Below, in pieces: positions 27,546 through 36,849 of a stretch of 64,000 bases of DNA. This DNA comes from Gemmataceae bacterium (lineage in GTDB: Bacteria > Planctomycetota > Planctomycetia > Gemmatales > Gemmataceae): positions 652,655-716,654 of the forward strand of contig LR594584.1 of the NCBI GenBank assembly GCA_901538445.1. Direction: 5' to 3'. The translations under genes and the position numbers were made by a program. Position 1 is the first letter of the stretch. Each line of letters starts with the position of its first letter. The notes below the pieces were generated by a model. That model was not told the DNA's origin. It did no database searches and saw only the letters and a program-made list of their open reading frames with translations.

Positions 27546-27609
27546 GGCGAGCCGGGAACGTCAGTGGCCGGAGGAGCGTTGCTCCGGTCGCTCACGCTCC
27601 CGGCTCGCC
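27546..27609. repeat. Imperfect hairpin with 28-nt arms
   Basis: Arms 27546-27573 and 27582-27609 (four mismatches) with an 8-nt loop, 12 nt after the stop of the secreted protein. The right arm is identical over all 28 nt to the solo unit at 41849-41876. Confidence 0.85.
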
Positions 27610-27664
27610 GGGGTGTTTGGATTCCTCCTCACGTGATTGTACTCTGTTGGGTCGTTCGCCTCAC

Positions 27665-27740
27665 GCGGGCCGCCACGGAGGGCGGCCCCTACAAGGGGAT
27701 TGCTCTTGGTTCGTAGGGGCCGCCCTCCGTGGCGGCCCGC
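27665..27740. repeat. Perfect hairpin with 28-nt arms
   Basis: Arms 27665-27692 and 27713-27740 pair without mismatch around a 20-nt loop; neither the outer nor the inner flank pairs further. It lies between convergent genes. Confidence 0.9.
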
Positions 27741-27790
27741 CAGCCACTTCCTGCGTACCCCTGGAGCATTTCAACAGAGCAACGTGATTG

Positions 27791-28189
27791 CTAAATCTTG
27801 GGCTCTTTAAGGAACCACCGCGCCACCATCAGCGCGAGCAGCAGAGCCAGGACTGTCATCCACGCTTGGGGCAGCGAAACCGCGAAGTTCCAGACGCCGT
27901 CGGCCGGGATCACCCCACCGCGTCCGCTGTTGAGGCCCAACCACGCCGACGCCCACGCGACGCTCAAGCACCCGGCAATCACGATGATCGCGACTCTGCC
28001 CCGCGTGCCGGACCAGGACCGGCGGCGCCACACGCCGTAGCCGGCCAACAGCACGGCGGCGGCAATGCACAGCCCGGCCGCCGCGAGGTGCCCCGGTGCG
28101 GCCGAGGCAGGGGTCGAAACTTTGTACCCGATCGTCGGACCGAGGTTGCCCCACAGCGTCAGTGTGCCGCCTACGACTTGGTCTGCCAT
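27791..28189 (-). CDS. Small three-helix membrane protein, unknown
   Basis: 132 residues. Hydrophobic segments lie at about 35-52 (LAAAGLCIAAAVLLAGYGV), 66-84 (VAIIVIAGCLSVAWASAWLGL) and 108-126 (AWMTVLALLLALMVARWFL), with an arginine-rich loop after the first. No family recognised. It ends in LKEPKI. It is 22 nt upstream of the M20 peptidase stop and read in the same direction, so the two may be co-transcribed with the peptidase first. Confidence 0.6.
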   Translation of the reverse strand: MADQVVGGTLTLWGNLGPTIGYKVSTPASAAPGHLAAAGLCIAAAVLLAGYGVWRRRSWSGTRGRVAIIVIAGCLSVAWASAWLGLNSGRGGVIPADGVWNFAVSLPQAWMTVLALLLALMVARWFLKEPKI

Positions 28190-28211
28190 AGCACCCTCCG
28201 AGACGCTCGCG

Positions 28212-29438
28212 TCACTCCGCGTCGCTGGTGGCGAGGGCGAGGGCGAGGCGGCAGCCGAGTTCGAACTCGGTCAGGTCCACGTACTCCTTCACCGTGTGGA
28301 TCTCGTTCTGGCCGGCACCGAAAGTGACGGTCGGGATGCCGTGCTTCACCATCCAGTTCGCGTCGAGCCCGCCGTTGGTCACCCGCACGTTCGGCTCGCG
28401 GCCCAGCGACCGCACCGCCGCCGACGCCCGCTTCACCACCGGCGCGTCGTCCTTGAGTCGGAACGGGAGGTAGTCGAGCCGCGACGTGAACTTGACCTTC
28501 GCGATGCGGCCCTCGTGGTCCTTCACCCGGGTCGCGGCGTTGGCGAACGCGGCCTTGTACGCGGCGCTGATCTCGCGGACGAACTTCGCGTCGTGGCTCC
28601 GGCTCTCGCCCTTTACGTGAACGAGGTCGGTGACCACGTTCGTCGCGTCGCCGGCGGAGCGGCCGTCGGCCGTGCCGATCGGGCCGATGTTGCTCGTGCC
28701 GACCTTCCCGTCCTTGGCGACCTTCCCCCACCACCCGCCGGCGTACACCTCGGCCATCGCCAGCGCGACGACCATGCTCGCCGAGATTCCCTTTTCCGGC
28801 GCGACACCGGCGTGTGACGCCTTGCCCTTAATGTCCACGGTCCACCGGTCGGCCCCGATCGCGCCGGCGACCAGGTCGGTCGCGAGCCGCCCGTCGACGT
28901 TGAACCCCATCGACGGTCCGCCCAGCACTGCCGGGTTCAGGTGCTTCGCGCCGAACAGCCCGCTCTCCTCGCGAACCGTGAACAGCAGCGTCAGCGGCGG
29001 GTGCGGGAACTTCTGCTTGAGCAGTTCGGTGACGAGCGTGACGAGCACCGCGCAGCCGGTGCGGTTGTCGCCGCCGAGTGCGGTCGCGCCCTCCTTCGCG
29101 TTCACGACCCTTTTGCCCTTCACCACCGGCACCGCCCCGGCGCACAGCGGCACCGTGTCCATGTGCGTCATGAACAACAGCGGCTTGGTCGCCTTCTTCG
29201 ACGTGCCCGGGAGCTTGACGATGAGGTTCCCGGTCTGCGTCGGCTCGGGGATGCGGGTGTGTGCGTCGTCGAAGGAGATCGCCGCCGCGGGCACGCCGGC
29301 CTCCTCCAGCGCCGCCGTGATCTCGCGTGCGATCAGCGCTTCCTGCCCGGTGATCCCCGGAACGGCCAGGAACCGCACCAGCCGGTTCACGGCGGCAGGG
29401 GCGTCGAACGTTGCGGGGGCCGGGGCGGTCGTTGGCAT
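28212..29438 (-). CDS. M20-family metallopeptidase (tripeptidase T-like)
   Basis: 408 residues. The di-zinc ligands of the M20 fold are visible: H92 and D94 (THMDTV), bridging D124 (GGDNRTG), catalytic E157 with ligand E158 (REESG), D182 (NVDGR) and H381 (NEIHT). The dimerisation domain lies between roughly 190 and 310. Motif style is that of PepT/PepT2-like aminotripeptidases. There is no signal peptide, so it is cytoplasmic and probably recycles small peptides. The exact specificity is unverified. Confidence 0.9.
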   Translation of the reverse strand: MPTTAPAPATFDAPAAVNRLVRFLAVPGITGQEALIAREITAALEEAGVPAAAISFDDAHTRIPEPTQTGNLIVKLPGTSKKATKPLLFMTHMDTVPLCAGAVPVVKGKRVVNAKEGATALGGDNRTGCAVLVTLVTELLKQKFPHPPLTLLFTVREESGLFGAKHLNPAVLGGPSMGFNVDGRLATDLVAGAIGADRWTVDIKGKASHAGVAPEKGISASMVVALAMAEVYAGGWWGKVAKDGKVGTSNIGPIGTADGRSAGDATNVVTDLVHVKGESRSHDAKFVREISAAYKAAFANAATRVKDHEGRIAKVKFTSRLDYLPFRLKDDAPVVKRASAAVRSLGREPNVRVTNGGLDANWMVKHGIPTVTFGAGQNEIHTVKEYVDLTEFELGCRLALALATSDAE

Positions 29439-29606
29439 GGGAGCGGCTCGCGTGTCGGTCGGTGGGACTGAAACAGTCTAGCGAGCGGGCGTGCCCCCGC
29501 GAAGGCTCCCGGCCCGGCGGTGTGGACGATCCGGCGGCCCGTTCGCACCATGAACACGTCACGCCCAACGCGCCGACACCTTTCTCACACACGACGAGAC
29601 GGAGCC

Positions 29607-30053
29607 ATGCAGCAGACGTTGATCCTTTTGAAGCCGGACGCGGTGCAGCGGCGGCTGGTCGGCGAGGTCGTCGCCCGGTTCGAGCGGAAGGGGCTCCGGC
29701 TCGTCGGCCTGAAGCTCGTGAAGGCGACCCGCGACCTGGCCGAGAAGCACTACGCGGTTCACAAGGGCAAGCCGTTCTACGAGAGCCTGCTGACGTTCCT
29801 CACCAGCGGCCCGACGGTGGCGCTGGTCCTCGAGGGCCGCGAGGCGGTCGCCGCGTGCCGGCTCCTCATGGGCGTGACCGACGGCGCGAAGTCGCCCCCC
29901 GGCACGATCCGCGGCGACTTCGGCTTGAGCGTCCAGAACAACCTCGTCCACGGCAGCGACAGCCCGGAGAACGCCGCCCTGGAAATCGGGTTGTGGTTCA
30001 AGCCCGAGGAACTCGTGTCCTTCGCCCCAACCGACGGCACCTGGGTCGGGTAG
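29607..30053 (+). CDS. ndk: Nucleoside diphosphate kinase
   Basis: 148 residues. It starts MQQTLILLKPDAVQRRLVGE; an in-frame extension of 29 codons upstream lacks conservation and is excluded. Lys9, the Kpn-loop region and the catalytic His115 in NLVHGSDSPENA are present, followed by the typical EIGLWF. It transfers the gamma phosphate from ATP to NDPs through phospho-His115. GGAG precedes the start by 3-4 nt. A long hairpin follows the stop. Confidence 0.97.
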   Translation: MQQTLILLKPDAVQRRLVGEVVARFERKGLRLVGLKLVKATRDLAEKHYAVHKGKPFYESLLTFLTSGPTVALVLEGREAVAACRLLMGVTDGAKSPPGTIRGDFGLSVQNNLVHGSDSPENAALEIGLWFKPEELVSFAPTDGTWVG

Positions 30054-30057
30054 GGTG

Positions 30058-30147
30058 TGAAGGGGTGAGCGGGTGAGGGGGTGAACGGGTGACAAATCCA
30101 ACACCGATCTTCTCACCCGTTCACCCCCTCACCCGCTCACCCCTTCA
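30058..30147. repeat. Long hairpin built from an 8-nt repeat
   Basis: Arms 30058-30092 and 30113-30147 (35 nt) pair around a 20-nt loop. The left arm is four copies of GGGTGANN with period 8. It lies 5 nt after the ndk stop and 12 nt before the permease start, so it could act as a terminator or attenuator between them. Confidence 0.8.
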
Positions 30148-30159
30148 GGGCCGAACCCC

Positions 30160-31746
30160 ATGACGGTCCGCGAACTCACCCGGTTCGCCGTCGGCGGGCT
30201 GTGGCGGCAGAAGGTGCGGTCGGCCCTGACCCTCGTCGGGGTCACCGTCGGCACCTGTGCGATGGCGTTCAGCCTGGCGCTCGGCCTGGGGATGCGGGCG
30301 TTCATCGACACCGAGTTCCAGAGCCGCGACGACTTCTGGCGGGTCGTCGTTCACACCGACGACCCGCCCCCGGACCCGAAGGACGCGCCGCCCGAGAAGA
30401 TCGCGGTCCGCGGCGACGTGTCCGACTCCCGCAAGGAGCGGCTCCGCGAGGCGCTCCTCGACCGGTACGCCGCGACGCGGCAGCGGAAGCCGCCGGTGGC
30501 GCTGACGCCCGAACGGGTCGCGGCGATCGCCGCCCTGCCCGACGTCGCCGAGGTCCGCACCTACCGCAGCGCCGACGGCCGCGTCTCCGCCGCCGCGTCC
30601 GAAAAGCCCGCGTCGGCGTTCACCGTTAGCGGCACCCTCACCGACCTCCAACCGCGTCTTCTGGCCGGCCGGCTGCCCGAGCCCGGTGCGAAGGAAATTG
30701 TCGTCTCCGAACTCGTGCTGTACGACCTCGGTCGCGGCGGCGACGCCGATTTAGAGAAGTCGATCGGGCTCCCGGTGCGGCTCGAAGTCGGCGGCATCCG
30801 CAACGCCCCGCCGCTCGCGCTGGCCCGCGCACTCACCGGCCACCTCCCGACAGAAGACCTCACCGCCGCACAGATCGCCGTGCTGGAGAAGGTCGTCGGC
30901 TCGCTCCCCGCGAAGCTCGACGCCTTCGACCTCACCCCGCCCGAGCGGCTCGAACTCCAAAAGCTGTTCTCCGCGAAGCGCGACGACGACGAGCGGCCCG
31001 CGGCGTCCGGCGCGACCACGGCCGACGAGTTCCGCGTGTGCGGCGTGGTGCGGGTGCTGACCCGCGACGAGCGCAAGAAGCTCGGCCCGCTCACGCCTTG
31101 GGAGATGACCCGCGCGAACGTGTTCCTCGCCCCGGACGCCGGCGGCGCACTGTTCGGCCGGCTCCCGTGGACGAAGGACGGCGCGTACCTCGCCGCCGAC
31201 GTGCGGGTGCGGCCGGGCGGCGACCTCCCCGCGGCCGTCGCCGCGATCGAGGGCATGGGGTTCCGCACGTTCTCGGCCGCGAAGTGGTTCACCAGCGCAA
31301 GGCGCGAGGTGACGCTGATCGCGATGGGCCTGAACCTGTTCGCGCTGATCGCGCTGTTCGTCGCGGCAGTTGGGATCACGAACACCTTGGTCACGAGCGT
31401 CGTAGAGCGCACCGCCGAGATCGGCATCCTGCGGGCGATCGGTGCGACCCGCGGGCAGATCCAGGGGATGTTCCTCGCCGAGGGCACGTTCATCGGCCTG
31501 CTCGGCAGCGCCCTCGGGCTCGCACTCGCCCGCGGCCTGGCGGTCCCGGCCGACGTGTGGGTGCAGGGGATCATGCAGTCGCAGATGGAAGAGGAGAAGC
31601 TCTACAGCACGACGATCTTCGTGTTCCCGCTGTGGCTGTGGCTCGCGTCGGTGGCGTTCGCCGTGCTACTCACGACCGCGGCCGCGTACTACCCGGCCCG
31701 CCGCGCCGCCCGCATCCACCCCATTGAAGCGCTACGGTACGGCTGA
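30160..31746 (+). CDS. MacB/FtsX-type ABC transporter permease
   Basis: 528 residues. TM1 is at about 22-44, then a large extracytoplasmic MacB-PCD-like domain to about 385. The FtsX permease core follows with three helices: LNLFALIALFVAAVGITNTLV, then EIGILRAIGATRGQIQGMFLAEGTFIGLLGSALG, and the last near 490-515, with the coupling-helix motif RAIGATRGQI typical of MacB/LolCE. This topology belongs to mechanotransmitting type VII ABC systems that move lipoproteins or drugs from the periplasm. No ATPase is adjacent, so its partner is encoded elsewhere. Confidence 0.88.
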   Translation: MTVRELTRFAVGGLWRQKVRSALTLVGVTVGTCAMAFSLALGLGMRAFIDTEFQSRDDFWRVVVHTDDPPPDPKDAPPEKIAVRGDVSDSRKERLREALLDRYAATRQRKPPVALTPERVAAIAALPDVAEVRTYRSADGRVSAAASEKPASAFTVSGTLTDLQPRLLAGRLPEPGAKEIVVSELVLYDLGRGGDADLEKSIGLPVRLEVGGIRNAPPLALARALTGHLPTEDLTAAQIAVLEKVVGSLPAKLDAFDLTPPERLELQKLFSAKRDDDERPAASGATTADEFRVCGVVRVLTRDERKKLGPLTPWEMTRANVFLAPDAGGALFGRLPWTKDGAYLAADVRVRPGGDLPAAVAAIEGMGFRTFSAAKWFTSARREVTLIAMGLNLFALIALFVAAVGITNTLVTSVVERTAEIGILRAIGATRGQIQGMFLAEGTFIGLLGSALGLALARGLAVPADVWVQGIMQSQMEEEKLYSTTIFVFPLWLWLASVAFAVLLTTAAAYYPARRAARIHPIEALRYG

Positions 31747-34512
31747 TCACGCCGCCTTCGCCGCCGGCAGCGGCAGCACCTGGGGCCGCGTCGCGACCTC
31801 GCGCTTCCGGGTGCCGGCGTCCAGCAGGCTCAGCACCGCCGGCAGGAACACCAGCGCCGCGACCATGCAGAACGTCACGCCGAGCGTCAGCGCCAGGCCG
31901 AGGCTCGCCATCCCCTCGTGCCGGGCGATCATCAGCGTGCCGAAGCCGAGGACCGTCGTGAGCGCCGCGACCAGCACCCCGCGGCCGGTCGCGGAACCGA
32001 GGTGGTACGCCCGCTTGCGGTCGCGGCCGCGGAAGTCGTGGAGGACGTGGACGCCGTTGTCCACGCCGACGCCGACGATCAGCGGCAGCGCGACCATGTT
32101 GGCGGGGTTCAGCGCCACCCCGCACAGCCCCATCACGCCGAGCGTCAGCACCACGCCGACAGCGAGCGGGAACAGGCCGAGGAGCAACTCGCGGACGCTG
32201 CGGAGGTCGAGGAGCAGCACGAGCACGATCGCCGCGAGCGCGTACCCGGCGGCGTGCTCGAACCCGACCCGCATCTGCTCCAACCCTTCGAGCGTGCGGT
32301 ACGCCTTGCCCGTCGCCCCGGCGTCTACGGTGCTGGCCGCCGCGGTGAACCGCGTCAGCGCGTCGTGGTCCCACAGGCTCTCGCGGGCGAACGCCCGCAC
32401 CAGGAACTCGCCGTTCGCGCCGACGTAGCGCTCCGCGAGGGGGACCGGCACGTCGGCCATCGTGATCGCAGCCGGGGTGGAGACGCCCTTGAGTTGGTGG
32501 AGATCGACGGCGAGGTCGGCCCCGAGCCGGCGGTCGAACGCTTTGAGCCGCTCGCCGGCCCGGTCCAGAGGAGCCGCGTCGAGCGCGTCCCGCAGCGACG
32601 CGGCAGCGACTGACAGCGGGGTGTCACTCCCCGCGAGTTGGGCGACGCGTCCCGCGAGGTCGCGGACCGCGGCCGGGTGCGACCCCATCGGCGTCGGCAG
32701 CCGGTCGATCGGCGGCAGTTCCGAGAGCCGGTCGCTGATCGCTTTGAGAATCGGCAACTTCCTGCCCTGATCGGGCGGCACCAGTGACGCCACCTCGACC
32801 ACCCGCCCGACCTCGGGGAGCGCCTCGTACTTCGCCTTCAGTGCGAGCGCCTCGTCGCGGGTCGCCGCGAGGCTGATTGCGTCCCACGTCGCCCCCGCGG
32901 CGCGTGCGATGAGCTTGTGTTCCCACACCACCGAGTCGATCCCGCGGGGTTGCAGGTGCAACAGGTTGTGGTCGTACTGCACTCGCGTGGCGAACCCGCC
33001 GCACACCAGAAGCAGAGCGGCTCCGGCCGCGAGCACCAGCCGCGGGTGCCGGGACAGCACCGGAACGAACGGCCGCGGGGCTAACGCTGCCAGCGGGAGG
33101 ATAACGGGTTCGTCGCCGCGAGCGACAGCGACACGGACCGGCCGGCCGAACCGCTCCGCAATCACGATGAGCGCCGGCATCATCAGGATGCAACTCGTGG
33201 CGCACAACAGCACGCCGGAGCCGGCGATCCAGCCGAGTTCGACCACCGCCCGGAAGTCCGCGAGCATGATCGCGAAGAACGCGAGCCCGGTCGTCGCCGC
33301 GGCCGTGACGATGCTCGGCCCGGCGTGCAGCGCCGTGTCGCGGAGCGCCCCTTCGACCGATGCACCACGCCGGCGGGCCTCGTCGTACTGCGCCACCCAC
33401 AGTACGCCGTAATCACCCAGGCCGATGAGCATGACCGCGAACGCCGACGAGAGGATGTTCAGGTGCCCGACGGTGACCGTCGCCCAGCCCAGCGCCCACA
33501 CCGTGCCGACGACCAGGCTCGCGAGCGTCAGCACCGGGTAACGCGGCCCGCGGTAGACCACCAGGTACAGCGCCGCGACCCCGAGCAGCGCCCACACCGA
33601 CGCGCGCCGCGTGTCGGCGTCGGAGAGTTCCATCTCGTCGGTTTCGAGCACCGGGAGCCCGGTGAGGCCGAGCGCGACCCCCGGGAACCGCGGCCCGAGT
33701 TCCGCGAGGATCGCCCGCAGCGCCGCGTTCGCTTCCTTCGCGGGTGTAAACGAGTCGGCCGCCTTCTTCGGGCGGCAGGTGAAGAGCGCGAGCGAGTTGT
33801 CCGGCGTGAAGAAGTACTGCGGTTCGGTGAGCCGGGCGTCGCTGCGGTCGGTCCGCTCGGCGTCGAGCACCCACGGGTTGCGGTACGCGGCCGGGTTCCG
33901 CACCGTGTTGGCGGCCGACGACGCGATCGCCGAGAGTTGTGCGAGCAGGTCGAGATCGGCCGCGGTGATCGGCTTCCCGGCGTGCCGGGTCTCCAGGGCG
34001 AGCGCGGCGTTGCCGAGCAGCGACTCGATCGACAGCATCCGCCACGCGACCGGGCCGACCGAGCTGAGCAGCGGGGCCATGCGGTCGAGCCGGGTCACGA
34101 TCCCGTCGAGCTTCTCGGGCGGGAGGTACAGCAGCGCCCGGTTCCGGAGGTGCCGCAGGTCCACCTTGTAGAACACGCGGTCGAACAACTCGGGCCGCTC
34201 GGCGACCTTCGCCGCAACCGCGTCGAGCGCACCCTTCATCGCCGCGGGGTCGGTCCCCTCGGCGACCACGACCATGTCGTCCTCGTCGCCGAACGCATCG
34301 AGGTACTTCTGCCACCGCTGCTGGCACGGCTTGTTGGGGCTGAGGAGGTCGTTCCGCTGCGTGTGGTAACCGAGGCGGGTGCCGGCGAGGAAGATTGAAC
34401 TTGCGGTGACGACGGCCACGACGGCGAGGACGGCGACCGGGTGGCGGGCGACCCACCCGACAACGGTCGCGACGGATCGGGCGATCAGGTCAGGGCGCTT
34501 CTCGGCTGTCAT
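31747..34512 (-). CDS. MMPL/RND-superfamily transporter, HpnN-like
   Basis: 921 residues from the ATG at 34512; the frame stays open far upstream but without membrane character. It shows the duplicated RND layout: TM1 at 25-45, a periplasmic domain, TM2-6 with GLGDYGVLW in TM4, a second periplasmic domain, and TM8-12 with VGVGVDNGVHVLHDF. The architecture and the GxD motifs in both halves match HpnN-type hopanoid/lipid transporters and eukaryotic patched-like proteins. Hopanoid cargo is possible, but no hpn gene is adjacent. It is convergent with the permease gene; the two stop codons abut. Confidence 0.85.
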   Translation of the reverse strand: MTAEKRPDLIARSVATVVGWVARHPVAVLAVVAVVTASSIFLAGTRLGYHTQRNDLLSPNKPCQQRWQKYLDAFGDEDDMVVVAEGTDPAAMKGALDAVAAKVAERPELFDRVFYKVDLRHLRNRALLYLPPEKLDGIVTRLDRMAPLLSSVGPVAWRMLSIESLLGNAALALETRHAGKPITAADLDLLAQLSAIASSAANTVRNPAAYRNPWVLDAERTDRSDARLTEPQYFFTPDNSLALFTCRPKKAADSFTPAKEANAALRAILAELGPRFPGVALGLTGLPVLETDEMELSDADTRRASVWALLGVAALYLVVYRGPRYPVLTLASLVVGTVWALGWATVTVGHLNILSSAFAVMLIGLGDYGVLWVAQYDEARRRGASVEGALRDTALHAGPSIVTAAATTGLAFFAIMLADFRAVVELGWIAGSGVLLCATSCILMMPALIVIAERFGRPVRVAVARGDEPVILPLAALAPRPFVPVLSRHPRLVLAAGAALLLVCGGFATRVQYDHNLLHLQPRGIDSVVWEHKLIARAAGATWDAISLAATRDEALALKAKYEALPEVGRVVEVASLVPPDQGRKLPILKAISDRLSELPPIDRLPTPMGSHPAAVRDLAGRVAQLAGSDTPLSVAAASLRDALDAAPLDRAGERLKAFDRRLGADLAVDLHQLKGVSTPAAITMADVPVPLAERYVGANGEFLVRAFARESLWDHDALTRFTAAASTVDAGATGKAYRTLEGLEQMRVGFEHAAGYALAAIVLVLLLDLRSVRELLLGLFPLAVGVVLTLGVMGLCGVALNPANMVALPLIVGVGVDNGVHVLHDFRGRDRKRAYHLGSATGRGVLVAALTTVLGFGTLMIARHEGMASLGLALTLGVTFCMVAALVFLPAVLSLLDAGTRKREVATRPQVLPLPAAKAA

Positions 34513-34626
34513 GGCGGTCCTTCGCCCGTGAACGGAACCCGGCGTGAGTCGGGCTATAGGTAAGCCCGGCGGGCGGCACAAGACCGATCCGGGCGCGCGG
34601 GGTGCCTGGGGCACAGTCGTGGTCGA

Positions 34627-34687
34627 GCGAACCCTGAGCGCCAGCGAGGGGGTGAGGTTCACCCCCTCGCTGGCGCTCAGGGTTCGC
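34627..34687. repeat. GCGAACCCTGAGCG hairpin, copy 1
   Basis: 29-nt arms pair perfectly around a 3-nt loop. It sits in the 327-nt gap between the divergent MMPL and esterase genes; nothing else was seen in that gap. Confidence 0.9.
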
Positions 34688-34839
34688 CCCAAACCGCTGG
34701 AAACCTCACGGGACGCCCCCGGCGCCCCAGAACCGGTACGTCCCGCACTCGCGCCGGAGCCGAAATTGCCCGGCTTTCTCATCCCGCCCGGGTTCGGGGG
34801 TCGAATAATACCCTTATCGATGTTCCGCAGGCGGTCCCC

Positions 34840-35913
34840 ATGTTCGAGTTCGTCGTGCGGGTGCCGGACGACACCCCGCGATTCCAACCCGTGTTCCTCG
34901 CTGGCGACGGCCCCCTCCTCGGGAACTGGTCGGCGGACCGGGTGCGGATGGACAACTGGGACGACGGCACCCGCTACCTGCGGCTCGACCTGCCCCGGGG
35001 CACCCGCGGGCGGTTCCTGGTGACGCTCGGCCGGTGGCGGACCGCCGAGGCCGACGGCCGCGGCCGCGAGGCTGTCCCGCACGAGTTCGAGGTCGGCGGC
35101 GACGGGTACGCCGAGGTTCGCGTCGCCGAGTGGGGCCGGCGGAGCCTGCACTACCACCACGAGTTCGACTCGCGGTTCGTGCCGCTGACGCGGACCGTCT
35201 CCGTGTGGCTCCCGCCCGGCTACGACCTCGACCCGCGCCGCCGGTTCCCCGTGCTGTACATGCACGACGGCCAGAACCTGTTCGACCCGGAGACGGCGTT
35301 CGCCGGGAACCCGTGGTGGGCCGACGAAGTGGCCGAGCGGGTGATCCGCCAGGGCCGGGCCGAGCCGGCCATCATCGTCGGCGTGGGGAACACCTCGGAC
35401 CGGCTCCGCGAGTACGGCCCGCGGCGGTGCGACCGGGACCGGAACGTCGATCTGTCGCGGGACTACGGCCGCTTCCTGGTCGAAGAGGTGAAGCCGTTCG
35501 TGGACCTGTGCTACCGCACGCTCCCCGGCCCCGAGCACACCGGGGTCGCCGGGTCGTCGATGGGTGGGCTCATCTCCCTGCACCTGTGCAAGTGGTTCCC
35601 CGGCGTGTTCGGCCGGTGCGCCGCTCTGTCGCCGTCGGTGTGGTGGGACGACGAGTACTTCATTCAGACGCTCGACGTGTGGCCGCACTGGACGAAGACG
35701 TGCCGCGTGTGGCTCGACATGGGCACCCGTGAGGGCGCGTCGGACGCGGGGATGGCCGCGGCGCTGAACCGCACCCGGCGACTCGCGACCCACCTCGACC
35801 GCGCCGGGGCCGACTTCCGCTACGAGGAGGTCGAGGGCGGCGCGCACAACGAAGCGGCCTGGGGTCTCCGCTTCGACCGCGTCCTGTCGTACCTCTTCCC
35901 GCCCGACCGCTGA
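34840..35913 (+). CDS. Esterase (Esterase-D/enterochelin-esterase type) with N-terminal beta domain
   Basis: 357 residues without a signal peptide. Residues 1-95 look like a starch-binding/E-set beta sandwich (FEFVVRVPDDTPRFQPVFLAG, GPLLGNWSADRVRM). The rest is an alpha/beta hydrolase of the putative-esterase family: MHDGQNLFD, nucleophile Ser240 in GSSMGG, His336 in GGAHNE and a likely acid near D293. The domain order matches Fes/IroD-like esterases and planctomycete relatives. Siderophore hydrolysis is one possibility; no siderophore gene is nearby. Confidence 0.85.
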   Translation: MFEFVVRVPDDTPRFQPVFLAGDGPLLGNWSADRVRMDNWDDGTRYLRLDLPRGTRGRFLVTLGRWRTAEADGRGREAVPHEFEVGGDGYAEVRVAEWGRRSLHYHHEFDSRFVPLTRTVSVWLPPGYDLDPRRRFPVLYMHDGQNLFDPETAFAGNPWWADEVAERVIRQGRAEPAIIVGVGNTSDRLREYGPRRCDRDRNVDLSRDYGRFLVEEVKPFVDLCYRTLPGPEHTGVAGSSMGGLISLHLCKWFPGVFGRCAALSPSVWWDDEYFIQTLDVWPHWTKTCRVWLDMGTREGASDAGMAAALNRTRRLATHLDRAGADFRYEEVEGGAHNEAAWGLRFDRVLSYLFPPDR

Positions 35914-35970
35914 AACCACCTCGGCCCGCGGGCGTCCTTCCGGTGCCGGCCACCTCTCGAGGGACTCGCC

Positions 35971-36828
35971 ATGCGCCGCGGCAGAACACTCTTCGTGCTG
36001 ATCGTGGTGCTCGCGGTCGCTGGGTTGGCAGTAACACTGTTTGTGCCCTGGCTGGCGAACACACGTCGCGTCGCGATTCGAGCCGTTTGCGACAACCACA
36101 TGAGGCAACTGGGCTGGGGTATCGGTAACTATCGAGATGCCGCGGGCCGTTACCCCGCGGGCACGGTCCAGGGAACGAACCTGCCGCCTGAGCAGCGGTT
36201 GAGCTTTTACGTGTCGCTCCTCCCGTACCTGGAGATGAATCCCTTCTACGAGCAGTTCCAGTTGGACGCGGCGTGGGACGTGAAGCCGAACAATACTGTT
36301 GAGATCGCACACATCAGCTACTACGTTTTTGAGTGCCCGCAGTGGCGTGCATCGCCCCGCGGTGAGGAGCAAGCGGCGCGTTCTGCTGCGGTGCGAGGTT
36401 TCTCGACTCTCACCCCCTACGTCGGCATGGCGGGGGTCGGTGCTGACGCCGCATCGCGGTCGGCCGGCGCGCCGGGCATCGGCATGTTCGGCTACGACCG
36501 CACCTTGAAGTGCGAGGACGTGAAGGACGGGCTCGGAAGCACGATCATGCTCATCGAGAGCGGCACGGACCTCGGCCCGTGGCTGCGGGGCGGGCCGAGC
36601 ACCGCGCGGCCGCTCGAACTCACGGACGGTCCCGTCACGGGCGAGGGGCGGGCGTTCGGCGGCACGCACTTCCGCAACACGCTGCCATTCCGGCCGCCGG
36701 AGCCGGTCGCGTTCCACGTCCTCCTCGCCGACGCCTCGGTCCGCGAGTTCCGCGACACCGTATCCCCGCAGTTGCTCGCCGCCCTCGCGACTGTTGCGGG
36801 CGGGGAGGAACTGCCGGTAGGATGGTGA
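35971..36828 (+). CDS. DUF1559-domain protein, pilin-like, degenerate N-terminal motif
   Basis: 285 residues. One N-terminal membrane helix (about 7-28) precedes the DUF1559 (SBP_bac_10) region with GIGNYRDAAGRYPAG and the C-terminal VLLADASVREFRDTVSP...AGGEEL signature. DUF1559 proteins are major-pseudopilin-like and abundant in planctomycetes. Here the prepilin peptidase motif (normally GFTLIELLV or similar) is replaced by GRTLFVLIV, lacking the Glu at mature position 5. It is 285 residues, as is the next gene from its second GTG, and the two align end to end. Base composition is visibly lower in GC than its neighbours. Confidence 0.88.
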   Translation: MRRGRTLFVLIVVLAVAGLAVTLFVPWLANTRRVAIRAVCDNHMRQLGWGIGNYRDAAGRYPAGTVQGTNLPPEQRLSFYVSLLPYLEMNPFYEQFQLDAAWDVKPNNTVEIAHISYYVFECPQWRASPRGEEQAARSAAVRGFSTLTPYVGMAGVGADAASRSAGAPGIGMFGYDRTLKCEDVKDGLGSTIMLIESGTDLGPWLRGGPSTARPLELTDGPVTGEGRAFGGTHFRNTLPFRPPEPVAFHVLLADASVREFRDTVSPQLLAALATVAGGEELPVGW

Positions 36829-36849
36829 CACCTCACGGGAGTGCCCGCC

